In this document: piece after piece, positions 52,035-60,937 of the stretch
Position numbering within the stretch: the stretch's first letter is position 1
Layout of the letters: each line of letters starts with the position of its first letter
Assembly (NCBI GenBank): GCA_963737625.1
Contig: CAVTTK010000006.1
Location: 124,001 to 188,000, forward strand
Source: Bog-756 sp963737625
GTDB lineage: Bacteria; Actinomycetota; Acidimicrobiia; Acidimicrobiales; RAAP-2
DNA: 64,000 nt
Direction of reading: 5' to 3'
The notes under the pieces: model-generated
Seen by the model: the letters and a program-made list of their open reading frames with translations, nothing else
Told to the model about the DNA's origin: nothing
Database searches by the model: none
Program-made: the position numbers and the translations under genes

Positions 52035-52475
52035 TCAGTCGGGTGAGCCCATCCGCTCCAGCATGGCTGCCATGCGGCGGTGCACGAGTTCGACGGCCTG
52101 CAGGGGCCGGATCATCACCCGGAACTCGATGATCCGGCCCTCGGGGTTGCAGCGGATGATGTCGACGCCGTTGACGTACCGGCCGTCCATGGTGGTCTCG
52201 AATTCGAGCACCGCGGTGTCATCGGCCAGGACCGACTTGGTATAGCGGAAGCTCCCCGCCGACGGCGACCCGCCGACCGACGGCCCCTCGTCGGGGTCGC
52301 CGGGGAACGTCTGACCCGCCGCCTCGAGATAGAGGATGGTGATGGCCTTGCCCCGCTGGGGCGTGAAGACGATGGGCGAGTAGAAGACGACGTCGTCGTC
52401 GAGCAGGGCGTCGAGCCCGCCGGGCAGCTCCCCCCGCAGATGGGCCTTCCACTGGTCGACCACCTGCTCGATCAC
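52035..52475 (-). CDS. NTF2-like/SnoaL-type protein
   Basis: A 146-residue protein. VVDQWKAHLRGELPGGLDAL and VFYSPIVFTPQRGKAITILY are the usual helix and first strand of the cone fold; FETTMDGRYVNGVDIIRCNP and RVMIRPLQAVELVHRRM the last. GTG at 52475 with GGAGGAGC upstream. Function unknown. Convergent with the Rpf-like gene. Confidence 0.87.
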   Translation of the reverse strand: MIEQVVDQWKAHLRGELPGGLDALLDDDVVFYSPIVFTPQRGKAITILYLEAAGQTFPGDPDEGPSVGGSPSAGSFRYTKSVLADDTAVLEFETTMDGRYVNGVDIIRCNPEGRIIEFRVMIRPLQAVELVHRRMAAMLERMGSPD

Positions 52476-52584
52476 CGCTCCTCCATGGGCGCGACGGTAG
52501 CGTGCCGATGCCCATCGGTCCGGTCCGATACCGCGCCGCCTCGTGCCGATCCCGTGATCCAGGGGCGCCGGCCGGCGAGAGCGG

Positions 52585-52812
52585 TCAGCCGGTCACCTGG
52601 TGCAGCTCGACGGAGATCTGATCGTCCTCGATCTCGCGGCCGGAGAACTCGCAGCCGAAAGCCTGGGCCACCCGGATAACCATCTCGGCGTTGGAGGCGG
52701 ACACGGCCATGTGACAGGCCCCGTCGGTGACCAGGCGTTCCCACAGGACGCCGATCTCGAACCCTCGCTGGAATTCAGGATCGTCGGTATCGAAGCGTAG
52801 GTCCGGAGCCAT
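52585..52812 (-). CDS. Small conserved hypothetical protein
   Basis: A 75-residue acidic protein: RFDTDDPEFQRGFEIGVLWE, then a region of alternating hydrophobic residues (ACHMAVSASNAEMVIRVAQA) and CEFSGREIEDDQISVELHQV. It reads like an alpha/beta mini-domain but I cannot name it. The ATG at 52812 is natural; upstream codons are non-coding by composition. It follows the NTF2-like gene upstream on the same strand. Confidence 0.7.
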   Translation of the reverse strand: MAPDLRFDTDDPEFQRGFEIGVLWERLVTDGACHMAVSASNAEMVIRVAQAFGCEFSGREIEDDQISVELHQVTG

Positions 52813-52977
52813 GCCGAGAACATCGTCACACGGCGGGGAACCCTTTAGCCCCCCGGCCTGGTCCGGCTGAGTCCGGGCCGGGCTCTGATCGGACCGTCTG
52901 GCATAGAGTGTCGCCCGAACCAGAGTTACCACCGCATCCGGCCCATCCGGAGGCGGCCCATCCGGGGGGGTGGTGTC

Positions 52978-54057
52978 ATGAACGAGCTACCACAGACGAT
53001 GCCGGCGGCCGTACTGCAGCGTCCGGGCGAGGTGGTGGTGGAGCAGCGTCCGGTGCCCCGGCCAGGGTCCCACGAGGTGCTGGTGGAGGTGGGCCACTGC
53101 GGGATCTGCGGTTCCGACGTCCACATGCTCCTCGACGGCTGGGGCGAGAAGGGAATGGTGGCGGGCCACGAGTTCACCGGGACCATCGTGGCGCTGGGCG
53201 ACGGCGTCACCGGGTGGGAGCTCGGCGAGGTGGTGGTAGGAGGCACGTCCCCCAAGTGCGGGTACTGCCGGCGCTGCCTCGAGGGCAAGCCGTCGCAGTG
53301 CGAGAACCGACAGGGACCGATCGTCGACGGACATGACGGGGCGTTCGCCCGCTACGTTCTGGTCCCGGAGGCGTCCCTGCTGCGGTTGCCCGCCGGCCTC
53401 ACCGCCCGGCAGGCGGCACTGGCCGAGCCCCTGGCCGTGGCTCTGCACGGCATCACCCGGTCCGGTGCGGGGCCCGGCGACCGGGTCATGGTCATCGGAG
53501 CCGGTCCCATCGGGGCCCTGTCCATCGCCGCCCTGGTGGCCCGGGGCATCGGACCGGTCATCGCCGTGGAGCCCGGGGCGCGCCGCAAGCGTCTGGCCCG
53601 GGAGCTCGGGGCGGACGAAGTGCTCGACCCCACCGATCTCGAGACCTTTCCCCCCTGGGAACCGGAGCGGATCACCGAGCGTGCCACCCACGTGGTGCTG
53701 GAGTGCTCGGGCAAGAAGGTGGCCATGGAAGCCGGGTTCCACCAGCTCCGGCGGGGCGGAACCCTCGTCCTGGTGGGGGCGGGGCTCGAGCACCCGGCCT
53801 TCGACCCCAACCGCTTCGTGCTGAACGAGCTCCACGTGGTCGGCTCGTTCGTCTACGACCTCGACGGCTTCGATCGGGCCCTGGAACTGCTGGCTTCCGA
53901 CCGCTTCCCAACCGACCTGCTGATCGAAGCCGAGGACGTTCCCCTGGACCGTCTGTCCGACGCCCTCACCGGTCTGGCCGAAGGTCGACTGGCCGGCAAG
54001 GTCATGGTCGTCCCCCGTCTGTCGGACCACCACGGGGACCGGACGGAGGCCGTCTGA
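52978..54057 (+). CDS. Zinc-dependent alcohol dehydrogenase (MDR)
   Basis: A 359-residue enzyme. The catalytic zinc is bound by Cys44 in GHCGICGSDVHM, His64 and Glu65 in AGHEFTGTI. The structural zinc cysteines 94, 97, 100 and 108 are all present in CGYCRRCLEGKPSQC. VMVIGAGPIGALSIAALVAR is the dinucleotide loop and VIAVEPGARRKRLARELGA the 2'-phosphate side. The stop overlaps the VOC start (TGATG), and VOC overlaps the LLM gene, so the three form an operon. Confidence 0.93.
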   Translation: MNELPQTMPAAVLQRPGEVVVEQRPVPRPGSHEVLVEVGHCGICGSDVHMLLDGWGEKGMVAGHEFTGTIVALGDGVTGWELGEVVVGGTSPKCGYCRRCLEGKPSQCENRQGPIVDGHDGAFARYVLVPEASLLRLPAGLTARQAALAEPLAVALHGITRSGAGPGDRVMVIGAGPIGALSIAALVARGIGPVIAVEPGARRKRLARELGADEVLDPTDLETFPPWEPERITERATHVVLECSGKKVAMEAGFHQLRRGGTLVLVGAGLEHPAFDPNRFVLNELHVVGSFVYDLDGFDRALELLASDRFPTDLLIEAEDVPLDRLSDALTGLAEGRLAGKVMVVPRLSDHHGDRTEAV

Positions 54058-54503
54058 TGGGCCATCCCTACTACCCGAGTGGTGTTCCCCGGTTCAACCA
54101 CGTGGCCTTGAGCATGCCCGCCGACCTGCTCGACGGTCCCCACCGGAAGGAGATCTGCCGGTTCTGGGGGGAGGTGTTCGGCTTCGACGAGATCGAGGTG
54201 ATGACCGAGGATCGTCGCCGGCTGATCCTGTCGTGCGTCCACTGGGACCAGTTCATCTTCCTCATCGCCGACGACCAGCCCATGGCCTGCCCGCGGATGG
54301 ACCACTTCGGCTTCTCCGTGGGCACCCTGGGCGAGCTGCAAGGCGTACAGGACCGGGCCCAGGCCTTCCGGGCCCACGACGACCGGGTCGACCTCATCGA
54401 CCTGCACACCGACGATCAGGGAGTGGTCAAGATCCACTCGCTCTATGTTCGGTACCTGCTCCCCATGATGTGCGAAGTGCAGTGGTGGGAGTTCGCCCAA
54501 TGA
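54057..54503 (+). CDS. VOC family protein
   Basis: A 148-residue VOC-fold protein. GVPRFNHVALSMPADLLDGP is the first strand with the metal-type histidine, GEVFGFDEIEVMTEDRRRLI follows, and RMDHFGFSVGTLGELQGVQD begins module two. The ending VVKIHSLYVRYLLPMMCEVQ is lineage-specific. It is coupled on both sides by 1-nt and 4-nt overlaps, so it likely works with the dehydrogenase and the LLM enzyme. Confidence 0.85.
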   Translation: MGHPYYPSGVPRFNHVALSMPADLLDGPHRKEICRFWGEVFGFDEIEVMTEDRRRLILSCVHWDQFIFLIADDQPMACPRMDHFGFSVGTLGELQGVQDRAQAFRAHDDRVDLIDLHTDDQGVVKIHSLYVRYLLPMMCEVQWWEFAQ

Positions 54504-55495
54504 GCACCGGAGCGGTGGCCGACCGACTGGAGGTGGGCGTCTTCGTCCCCCAGGGGTGGAAGCTGGAGTACACCGGGTGGGACGGCCCCGACGCCTGGGC
54601 CCGGTCCGTGGAGCTGGCCGTGCTGGCCGAGTCCCTCGGCTACGACCACCTGTGGGTCTATGACCACGTGGAGACGGTCCCACAGCGCCGACCGACCCAC
54701 GTCTTCGAAGCCTTCACCATGGTGGCCGCGCTGTCCCAACGCACCTCGACGGCACGACTGGGCCAGCTGGTCACGTGCGCCTCGTATCGCAACGCCGGGC
54801 TGCTGGCCAAGGAGGCGGCCTGTGTCGACGTCTACTCCGAGGGCCGACTCATCCTCGGGATGGGGGCCGGATGGTTCCACGAGGAGTACCACTCCTACGG
54901 CTACGAGTACCGGTCCGACCGACAGCGGCTGGCCGTGCTCGACGAGACCCTCGAGGTCGTGCGACGCATGTGGACCGAGGAGACCGTGACCTTCGAGGGG
55001 GACTACCTGCACTTCGAGGGCGCCTACTGCGATCCGAAGCCCGTCCAGCAGCTGCCGCCGATCCTCGTCGGTGGGGGCGGCGAGCAGATCAACCTCAGGA
55101 TCGCCGCCCGACGGGCCGACTTGACCAACTGGCAGGTGAGCTTGGAGGCCTTCCGGCGCAAGTCCGGTCTGCTCGAGACGTACTGCAACGAGGTGGGGCG
55201 CCTCTTCGGGGACATCCGACGGACCCATGGCCCCGACTGCCGCCTGTTCGACACCGACGCCGAGTGCCGGGTGTGGTGCGAGGCCGAAGGCGGCGGCGAC
55301 CTATGGGGTGGGACCCCGACCGACCAGTACCTGGCTGACAATCTGGTAGGCACCGTCGATCAGGTGGTCGAAAAGGCCCAGGCCTTCGTGGACGCCGGCT
55401 GCCGCGGCCTCATTCTGTGGCTCCGCGACTTTCCCGACGACGATACGCTCCGACGCTTCATGGCCGAGGTCGTTCCGGCCCTCGAGGTTCCCTGA
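54500..55495 (+). CDS. LLM class flavin-dependent oxidoreductase, F420-type
   Basis: A 331-residue luciferase-fold protein. RLEVGVFVPQGWKLEYTGWD, YDHLWVYDHVETVPQRRPTH, LGQLVTCASYRNAGLLAKEA and LILGMGAGWFHEEYHSYGYE are typical of F420-dependent LLM enzymes. PILVGGGGEQINLRIAARRA binds the cofactor phosphate. The ATG overlaps the VOC stop (ATGA). Substrate unknown, but context suggests a ketone or alcohol from the dehydrogenase. Confidence 0.9.
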   Translation: MSTGAVADRLEVGVFVPQGWKLEYTGWDGPDAWARSVELAVLAESLGYDHLWVYDHVETVPQRRPTHVFEAFTMVAALSQRTSTARLGQLVTCASYRNAGLLAKEAACVDVYSEGRLILGMGAGWFHEEYHSYGYEYRSDRQRLAVLDETLEVVRRMWTEETVTFEGDYLHFEGAYCDPKPVQQLPPILVGGGGEQINLRIAARRADLTNWQVSLEAFRRKSGLLETYCNEVGRLFGDIRRTHGPDCRLFDTDAECRVWCEAEGGGDLWGGTPTDQYLADNLVGTVDQVVEKAQAFVDAGCRGLILWLRDFPDDDTLRRFMAEVVPALEVP

Positions 55496-55674
55496 GCCCG
55501 GATGCCGCTCGACAGGAGGCCGGTGACCGCGTTCACGGGACCGTCGTACTCCCGGGCATCACGGCCGACGAAGGCCGACGGCAATCAGCGCGCAGTTGTT
55601 GGCAACCGGACGGATCGGTAGGGTCTCGGTGCGGTCGCCGGACCACGATCCGGCTTCTCGTCTAGGAGGGGTGC

Positions 55675-57156
55675 ATGAGGTCATCGATCCGGCGGCATGG
55701 CGACGGCACCCGGCATCGGCAGCCCACTGGCCGGGGGAGGTGGGGGAGCCCGCTGCGGGCGCTGACCCTGGCCTGTGCGGTGGGGATCGGCTGTGGCGCA
55801 TTGATGACCCTGGTCCCGGCCGGCTCGGCCTCCGCAGCCCCGGTAGCGGTGGGCAAGGCCAGTACGTCGGCCAGGGGGGTCTCGACCAAGTCCATCAACG
55901 TGGTGTTCCCGGTGGTCTCCCTCAACTCACTCGCCGGACAGGAGGGCTTTGCCAGAGACGCCGAGTACGCGGAGCAGACCAAGGCCATCACCTTCTACGT
56001 CAACCGGATCAACCGGTCCGGGGGGATCAACGGCCGCAGGATCCGTCCCATCATCACCACCTTCGACCCCACCAACGAGTCGGCCATGCGGGCCCTGTGC
56101 AAGACCTGGACGGAGGGGTCCCCGGCAGCCTTCGCCGTACTCGACGGCATCGGGGCCTGGTCGGGCGACAACCAGTTGTGCATCACCCAGGAGGGCCAGA
56201 CGCCGTTCATAGGGCAGTGGACCACGGTGACCAACTGGACCAACGAGGGCTCGCCCTATCTGTGGTGGACCGGGCCGGACCAGGCGGTGATCCTGCAGGC
56301 CGTCGTCAACTGGGGCCTGAGCGCCGACCTGCTGGCCGGCAAGAAGGTCGGCGTGATGGTCGGCGACCGCGCCTCGGACCAACTGGCCCTGAAGGACTAC
56401 CTGCTGCCCGACCTGAGCCGGGCCGGTATCACTCCCGTGGTCAAGACCATCGCTTCGGACCCCACCGATTCCGCCACCACCGACGCCCAGGCTCCGCTGG
56501 TGGTTCAGCAACTGCGTAGTGCCGGGGTCACCTCGGTCATTCCCATGATCCCCTTCAACGTCTTCTATCCGGTGCTGCAGGCCGAGACCAACCAGAACTA
56601 CTACCCCAAACTGCTGTTGAGTGACTACGAATCGAGCATCGAGTCGGCGCTGGGACTCATACCCGTCCCCTACGAGAATGCGCTCGACGGCCAGGAAGGG
56701 CTCACCGTGGAGACGCTGGGTGGAGGCACCACACCCTCCAACTACACCGGACCACTGGGCTACGACCCCGGGGTAAAGGCGTGCTGGATCCCCTGGCACA
56801 AGGCCTATCCGCAGACCCCCCCAGGGAACACCGACGACTTCATCGAACAGCAGGGTCCCGTGGTCAGCTGGTGCCAGGTGATTTCGCTGTTCGCCACCGC
56901 GGCGAGGGCGGCGGGCAGCGATCTGAACCGACGCACGTTCGTGACGGCCCTCTCCCGGGTCAAGAACTTCCCCGGCACCTACACGCCCATCCTGAGCTTC
57001 GGACCGAAGAAGCGCTACGGCCCGACGCTGTTCAAGATCGTGCAACTGCGCAACAACGTCCCACCTTCCTCGGCGTGTCAGTTGACCTCCCAGGGCAAGG
57101 CGCAGGGAACGTGCTGGGTAACCGTGAAGCCCTTTGCCCCGTTACCGACGGGCTGA
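55675..57156 (+). CDS. ABC transporter substrate-binding protein (type 1 periplasmic-binding fold)
   Basis: A 493-residue secreted binding protein. An Arg-rich N-terminus is followed by a hydrophobic segment (LRALTLACAVGIGCGALMTL) and a signal cleavage region GSASAAPV near residue 54. The body has INVVFPVVSLNSLAGQEGFA, AITFYVNRINRSGGINGRRI and GKKVGVMVGDRASDQLALKD, as in branched-chain amino acid receptor family proteins. The usual lipobox is not seen. A TAGGAGGGG site precedes the ATG. No permease or ATPase gene is nearby. Confidence 0.88.
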   Translation: MRSSIRRHGDGTRHRQPTGRGRWGSPLRALTLACAVGIGCGALMTLVPAGSASAAPVAVGKASTSARGVSTKSINVVFPVVSLNSLAGQEGFARDAEYAEQTKAITFYVNRINRSGGINGRRIRPIITTFDPTNESAMRALCKTWTEGSPAAFAVLDGIGAWSGDNQLCITQEGQTPFIGQWTTVTNWTNEGSPYLWWTGPDQAVILQAVVNWGLSADLLAGKKVGVMVGDRASDQLALKDYLLPDLSRAGITPVVKTIASDPTDSATTDAQAPLVVQQLRSAGVTSVIPMIPFNVFYPVLQAETNQNYYPKLLLSDYESSIESALGLIPVPYENALDGQEGLTVETLGGGTTPSNYTGPLGYDPGVKACWIPWHKAYPQTPPGNTDDFIEQQGPVVSWCQVISLFATAARAAGSDLNRRTFVTALSRVKNFPGTYTPILSFGPKKRYGPTLFKIVQLRNNVPPSSACQLTSQGKAQGTCWVTVKPFAPLPTG

Positions 57157-57260
57157 CCCACGGCCTCTGGCCTACCCGTGCTGACCCACGGCCTCTGGCC
57201 TACCCGTGCTGACCCACGGCCTCTGGCCTACCCGTGCTGACCCACGGCCTCTGGCCTACC
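57153..57260 (+). repeat. 28-bp tandem repeat, 3.9 copies
   Basis: Three identical copies (57153-57180, 57181-57208, 57209-57236) and a fourth of 24 bp (57237-57260). Each copy starts CTGACCCACGGCC and ends TACCCGTG. CACGG and CCGTG within a copy can pair around an inner CC-TCT-GG. The stop codon TGA of the binding-protein gene is at bases 2-4 of the first copy. There are no spacers, so it is not a CRISPR array. Confidence 0.9.
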
Positions 57261-57309
57261 ATGTCGCCATCGTGACCCGGGACACCCCCTCCGATCTCCC
57301 CTGCCGTCC

Positions 57310-58776
57310 ATGAACGTCGGACACGCCACCGACGCCCCCCTGGCGGCCGTCCCTGACCGGGTGGCCTTGGTGGTGGACGGCGAGGCGCTCACCTACCGCC
57401 AGCTGGAGCACCGCATCCGACAGGTGGAGACAGCGCTCGCGGCCGCCGGCGTGGGCCCCGGTGACCGGGTGGCGTTGGTCAACCTGGGAAGCGCCCTCTC
57501 GGTGGCGACGATCTTCGGTGCGGCCCGGTTGGGTGCGGCGACCGCTCAGATGAACGCCTACCTGACGCCCGGCGAGTTGGGCCAGCTGGCCGAGCTCACC
57601 GGGACCCGGTTCGGTGTGGCCGGCGACCGCTATGCCGAGAGCCTGCGATCGGTCCTCGACGGACCGGTCCTCGTCGAGCAGGAGGTGTTCAGCGCCGAGG
57701 TGGACGAGGAGCGCAGGCCGGCCAGCGTCGGTCGGGATGAGGACACCGCCCTGGTGCTGTTCACCAGCGGAACCACCGGGCTCCCCAAGCCCATCCCCAT
57801 CAGCCACGGGGTCGTCGCCGACCGGCTGGCCTTCTACTCCAAGCCCATCGATCCCGAGGTCCCGCAGGTCGTCGACATGATGTCGGCCCCCATCTTCCAC
57901 ATCGCCGGGACGCTCGGACTGTTCGTCTCACTGCACCAAGGCAAGCAGATGGTCCTCCTGCCCAAGTTCGACCCGGGCCAGTGGCTGGCCCTCGTCGAAC
58001 GGCACCGTGTGGCCCAGACCTTCGTGGTGCCCACCATGCTTCGTCGCATCCTCGACCATCCGGACTTCGACAGCACCGATCTGACCTCGCTCCGGTCGCT
58101 GAGCTACGGGGCCGCCGCCGCTCCGGTCGACCTGGTCCGCCGGGCTGTAGCCACCTTCCCGACCGTCGACTTCTCCAACACCTTCGGCCAGACCGAGACT
58201 CTGGGCGCCTACGCCGCCCTGACCCCCGAGGACCACCGGCGCGGCGACCGGTTCGACTCCGTCGGGCGCCCATTGGTCGGCGTGGACCTGAAGATCGTGG
58301 ATCCCGGCACCGACCGAGAGGTGGCGCCGGGAGAGGTGGGCGAGTTCGTGGTGCGGGCCGACCAGAACACCACCACCGAGTGGCTGCACACCGGCGACAC
58401 CGGCCGGCAGGACGACGAGGGCTATCTCTACCTGGTCGGCCGACTCTCCGACACCATCAACCGCGGAGGGGAGAAGTTCGGCCCCATCGAGGTGGAGGAG
58501 GTCCTCCGCGCCCATCCCAGCGTGGTCGATGCCGGGGCGGTGGGAGTACCCGATCCCGAACTCGGTGAGCGGGTCGGAGCCATGGTGGTGGTGTCCGAGC
58601 CGGTCTCGATCGAAACGCTGCTACGCCACTGCGCCTCGGAGCTGGCCACCTACAAGGTCCCCGAATATCTCCAGTTCACCGACGAGCTGCCGGTCACCGT
58701 GCTGGGCAAGCCGGACCGCCTGGCCCTCCGGGCCCGGCTCGGTGACGCCGAGCGGGTTGGACGGATCCCGTCCTGA
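57310..58776 (+). CDS. AMP-dependent acyl-CoA synthetase family protein
   Basis: A 488-residue ANL-fold enzyme. The A3 motif reads LFTSGTTGLPKPIPISHGVV, with Pro in place of the usual Gly after the lysine. NTFGQTETLGAYAALTPEDH is A5, TEWLHTGDTGRQDDEGYLYL A7, and GRLSDTINRGGEKFGPIEVE the hinge. VTVLGKPDRLALRARL supplies the C-terminal lysine. It should adenylate a carboxylic acid; whether it makes CoA esters is unproven. It is 153 bp downstream of the binding-protein gene. Confidence 0.9.
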   Translation: MNVGHATDAPLAAVPDRVALVVDGEALTYRQLEHRIRQVETALAAAGVGPGDRVALVNLGSALSVATIFGAARLGAATAQMNAYLTPGELGQLAELTGTRFGVAGDRYAESLRSVLDGPVLVEQEVFSAEVDEERRPASVGRDEDTALVLFTSGTTGLPKPIPISHGVVADRLAFYSKPIDPEVPQVVDMMSAPIFHIAGTLGLFVSLHQGKQMVLLPKFDPGQWLALVERHRVAQTFVVPTMLRRILDHPDFDSTDLTSLRSLSYGAAAAPVDLVRRAVATFPTVDFSNTFGQTETLGAYAALTPEDHRRGDRFDSVGRPLVGVDLKIVDPGTDREVAPGEVGEFVVRADQNTTTEWLHTGDTGRQDDEGYLYLVGRLSDTINRGGEKFGPIEVEEVLRAHPSVVDAGAVGVPDPELGERVGAMVVVSEPVSIETLLRHCASELATYKVPEYLQFTDELPVTVLGKPDRLALRARLGDAERVGRIPS

Positions 58777-58808
58777 ACCCGGCGCCACCGGCCGCTGTTC
58801 CCGAGAGG

Positions 58809-60482
58809 TCAGGCCGGCGGACCTGACCCCAGCTTCACCGAGGCACTGTGGGTCTGGCCGGACTGGTCGCTCCACTGGAGCTGCACGGTGTCACCGGGGT
58901 GCTCCGGCTCCAGCAGGTTGCTGAGGTCGGACGGCGAGGAGACGGTGGTTCCGTTGAGGCTGGTGATGGTGTCCCCCACCACTACCCCGGCCTGCCCGGC
59001 GACCGAGCCCGAGAGCACCTGGGACACCACGGCGCCCGAGGAGTTGGAGCTGCTGCCCGAGCCACCGAAGCTGCCCGAGCTGCCGAAGCTTCCCGAACTG
59101 CCCGACGAAGACCCTCCCACGCCGACCCCGAGAAATGCTGTGGGTCCGATGTGAATGGTCGAGGAGGCCTGCCCGGCCTCGATCTTCTTGGCCACCGAGA
59201 GGGCCGTGCCGATTGGGATGGCGTAGGCCTGGCTGGCCACATCCTGGTAGCCGGAGGCCGATGAGGCCGCGGTGTCCATACCGATGACCTGGCCTTGGGC
59301 ATTGACCAAGGAGCCACCCGAGTCACCGGGCTGGATGCCGGCGTTGATCTCGATGAGGCCACTCAGGTTCTCCGCGTTGCCACCACCGTCGTCGCTGGCC
59401 GTGATGGACTGGTTCAGAGCGGTGATCGACCCTCCGGCCGCACTGGGCGTACCTCCGGTGCCGCCGGCATTGCCGACGCCCACGACGGCCTGGCCCACCG
59501 CCGCCGCACCACTGGCGGTGGTGACCGTCTGAAGGCCACTGGCGCCGGACAGCTTGATGACGGCGATGTCCCCGGTCCGGTCGTAGCCGACCACGCTGGC
59601 CGAGTACGTCTTGCCGTTCCCCACGTCGGTCACACTGATACTGGTCGCCCCGTCGATCACGTGGTTGTTGGTCAGGACCTCACCCGTGGAGGTCAGCACC
59701 ATTCCGGTGCCGGCGGCCTGCTCGTTCTGGTAGCTGAGGTTGGTGTTGATGTCCACCAGGCCGGGCGAGACCTTGGCGGCGATGGCCGAGATGTCCGAGG
59801 GCGCACCGGCACCGGCGGACGTACTGCCCGAGGAGCCCGACGAGCCGGAGCCGAACGACGGGGAGCCGCTGCCCGACGAGCCGGAGCCGAACGGGTTGGA
59901 ACCGCTGCCCGACGAGCCGGAACCGAACGGGGAGGACCCGCTCCCCGAGCCTCCGGTGCTACCGCCCGCGCCCGCCGAGGGGCTGAGCGCTGACGAGGTC
60001 GTGGAGGATGTGGGCCACACGGCATGACCGAGCCCCACGCCGGCCACCACAGCTACCACGACGACCACGGCGGCCAGCGATGCGGCCAGGCCGCTCCGCT
60101 TCTTCGACGGGCCGGTCGACGCCGGCGGTACCGGTGCGCCCGCCGGCGGCCATCCCAGATAGCCCGGCACGCCACCGGTGGCGGCACCGGGTCCCCAGGC
60201 GGACTGGGGAGGCGGGGCCCAGGTGCCCGCAGGCGGCGTCGGCGGGCCCCACCCCAGCGTCGGCTGCTCCCCCGTCGGGGCGTAGCTGCCGCTGGGATCC
60301 CAGTGGCCCGGTGCCCCTCCCACCGGCGGAAGGGGGATGGCCCTGCCGTAGCGCGGGTCGCCATCGGTCCCGCCGGAGGCGGCTACCGGCCCGGGCGTCG
60401 GGACGTCGGGGGTGACGGCCTCGGCCGGGGCCGGCGGCGTCGTGGGGTCCACCGGCATCTTCGGGTCCCAGTACTCGCTCAT
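58809..60482 (-). CDS. HtrA-type trypsin-like serine protease with PDZ domain
   Basis: A 557-residue membrane-anchored protease. A Pro-rich cytoplasmic N-terminus (to about residue 125) precedes one helix (AASLAAVVVVVAVVAGVGLG). A Gly/Ser-rich linker of repeated FGSGSSGSGS units leads to the protease: LTNNHVI (His, ~272), GDIAVIKL (Asp, ~304) and IQPGDSGGSL (Ser, ~387). A PDZ domain ends with VVGDTITSLNGTTVSSPSD. A second Gly/Ser insert splits the start of PDZ. The ATG at 60482 follows AAGGTGG. Confidence 0.92.
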   Translation of the reverse strand: MSEYWDPKMPVDPTTPPAPAEAVTPDVPTPGPVAASGGTDGDPRYGRAIPLPPVGGAPGHWDPSGSYAPTGEQPTLGWGPPTPPAGTWAPPPQSAWGPGAATGGVPGYLGWPPAGAPVPPASTGPSKKRSGLAASLAAVVVVVAVVAGVGLGHAVWPTSSTTSSALSPSAGAGGSTGGSGSGSSPFGSGSSGSGSNPFGSGSSGSGSPSFGSGSSGSSGSTSAGAGAPSDISAIAAKVSPGLVDINTNLSYQNEQAAGTGMVLTSTGEVLTNNHVIDGATSISVTDVGNGKTYSASVVGYDRTGDIAVIKLSGASGLQTVTTASGAAAVGQAVVGVGNAGGTGGTPSAAGGSITALNQSITASDDGGGNAENLSGLIEINAGIQPGDSGGSLVNAQGQVIGMDTAASSASGYQDVASQAYAIPIGTALSVAKKIEAGQASSTIHIGPTAFLGVGVGGSSSGSSGSFGSSGSFGGSGSSSNSSGAVVSQVLSGSVAGQAGVVVGDTITSLNGTTVSSPSDLSNLLEPEHPGDTVQLQWSDQSGQTHSASVKLGSGPPA

Positions 60483-60937
60483 CAATTCCACCTTCCGCTT
60501 CTGCGTAGTTCCGAGGCCAACCGCCCCGTTGGCGGCCCGACCTCACGACACCATTGGAGGCCAAGGGGGTAAGGACACCATCAACTCCCCATATGAAGAT
60601 CGTAAATTCGCAGGACACGGTGGCCGGGCCAGGCGACATCGGCGTGCCCGGACCACCCGAAGGTTCGGGCTCGACGGGATGCACGGTGGGGGCTCGGGAC
60701 CGCCGGTGCCGATGGTGTCCGACTCGCCGGCTCCGTCGTCCGGTTCGGGCCTGGTGCGGGTCCTCAGGAGGCCCGCCGACGATTTGCAACCGGTAGTTGC
60801 AATTCACGGTGACGTCCCCCGGAACCTCCGGGCGGCAGACCCGCACCCGGGTGCAGAGGCGACGCTGGTGCCCGCGCCGGCCGGTGACGAAAGGAGCGGG
60901 CGATCCAACCTACGGTCGGGCGTCGGATCACCGAGCA
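60483..60937. other. Intergenic region upstream of the HtrA-type gene
   Basis: 455 bp between the SDR stop and HtrA start, both on the minus strand. I see no gene. It contains the palindrome at 60784 and presumably the HtrA promoter. The segment 60596-60616 is unusually A/T-rich for this DNA and is the best candidate promoter zone. Confidence 0.5.
60784..60805. promoter_or_regulatory. Palindromic operator-like site, copy 2
   Basis: TTGCAAC-CGGTA-GTTGCAA is a perfect 7+7 inverted repeat, with TTC following. It shares TGCAAC-N5-GTTGCAATTC with the site at 9431. It lies about 300 bp upstream of the HtrA-type gene. Confidence 0.5.

Noticed and set aside
57153..57260. CRISPR array
   Set aside because: The 28-bp units are contiguous without spacers, and no cas gene is present.
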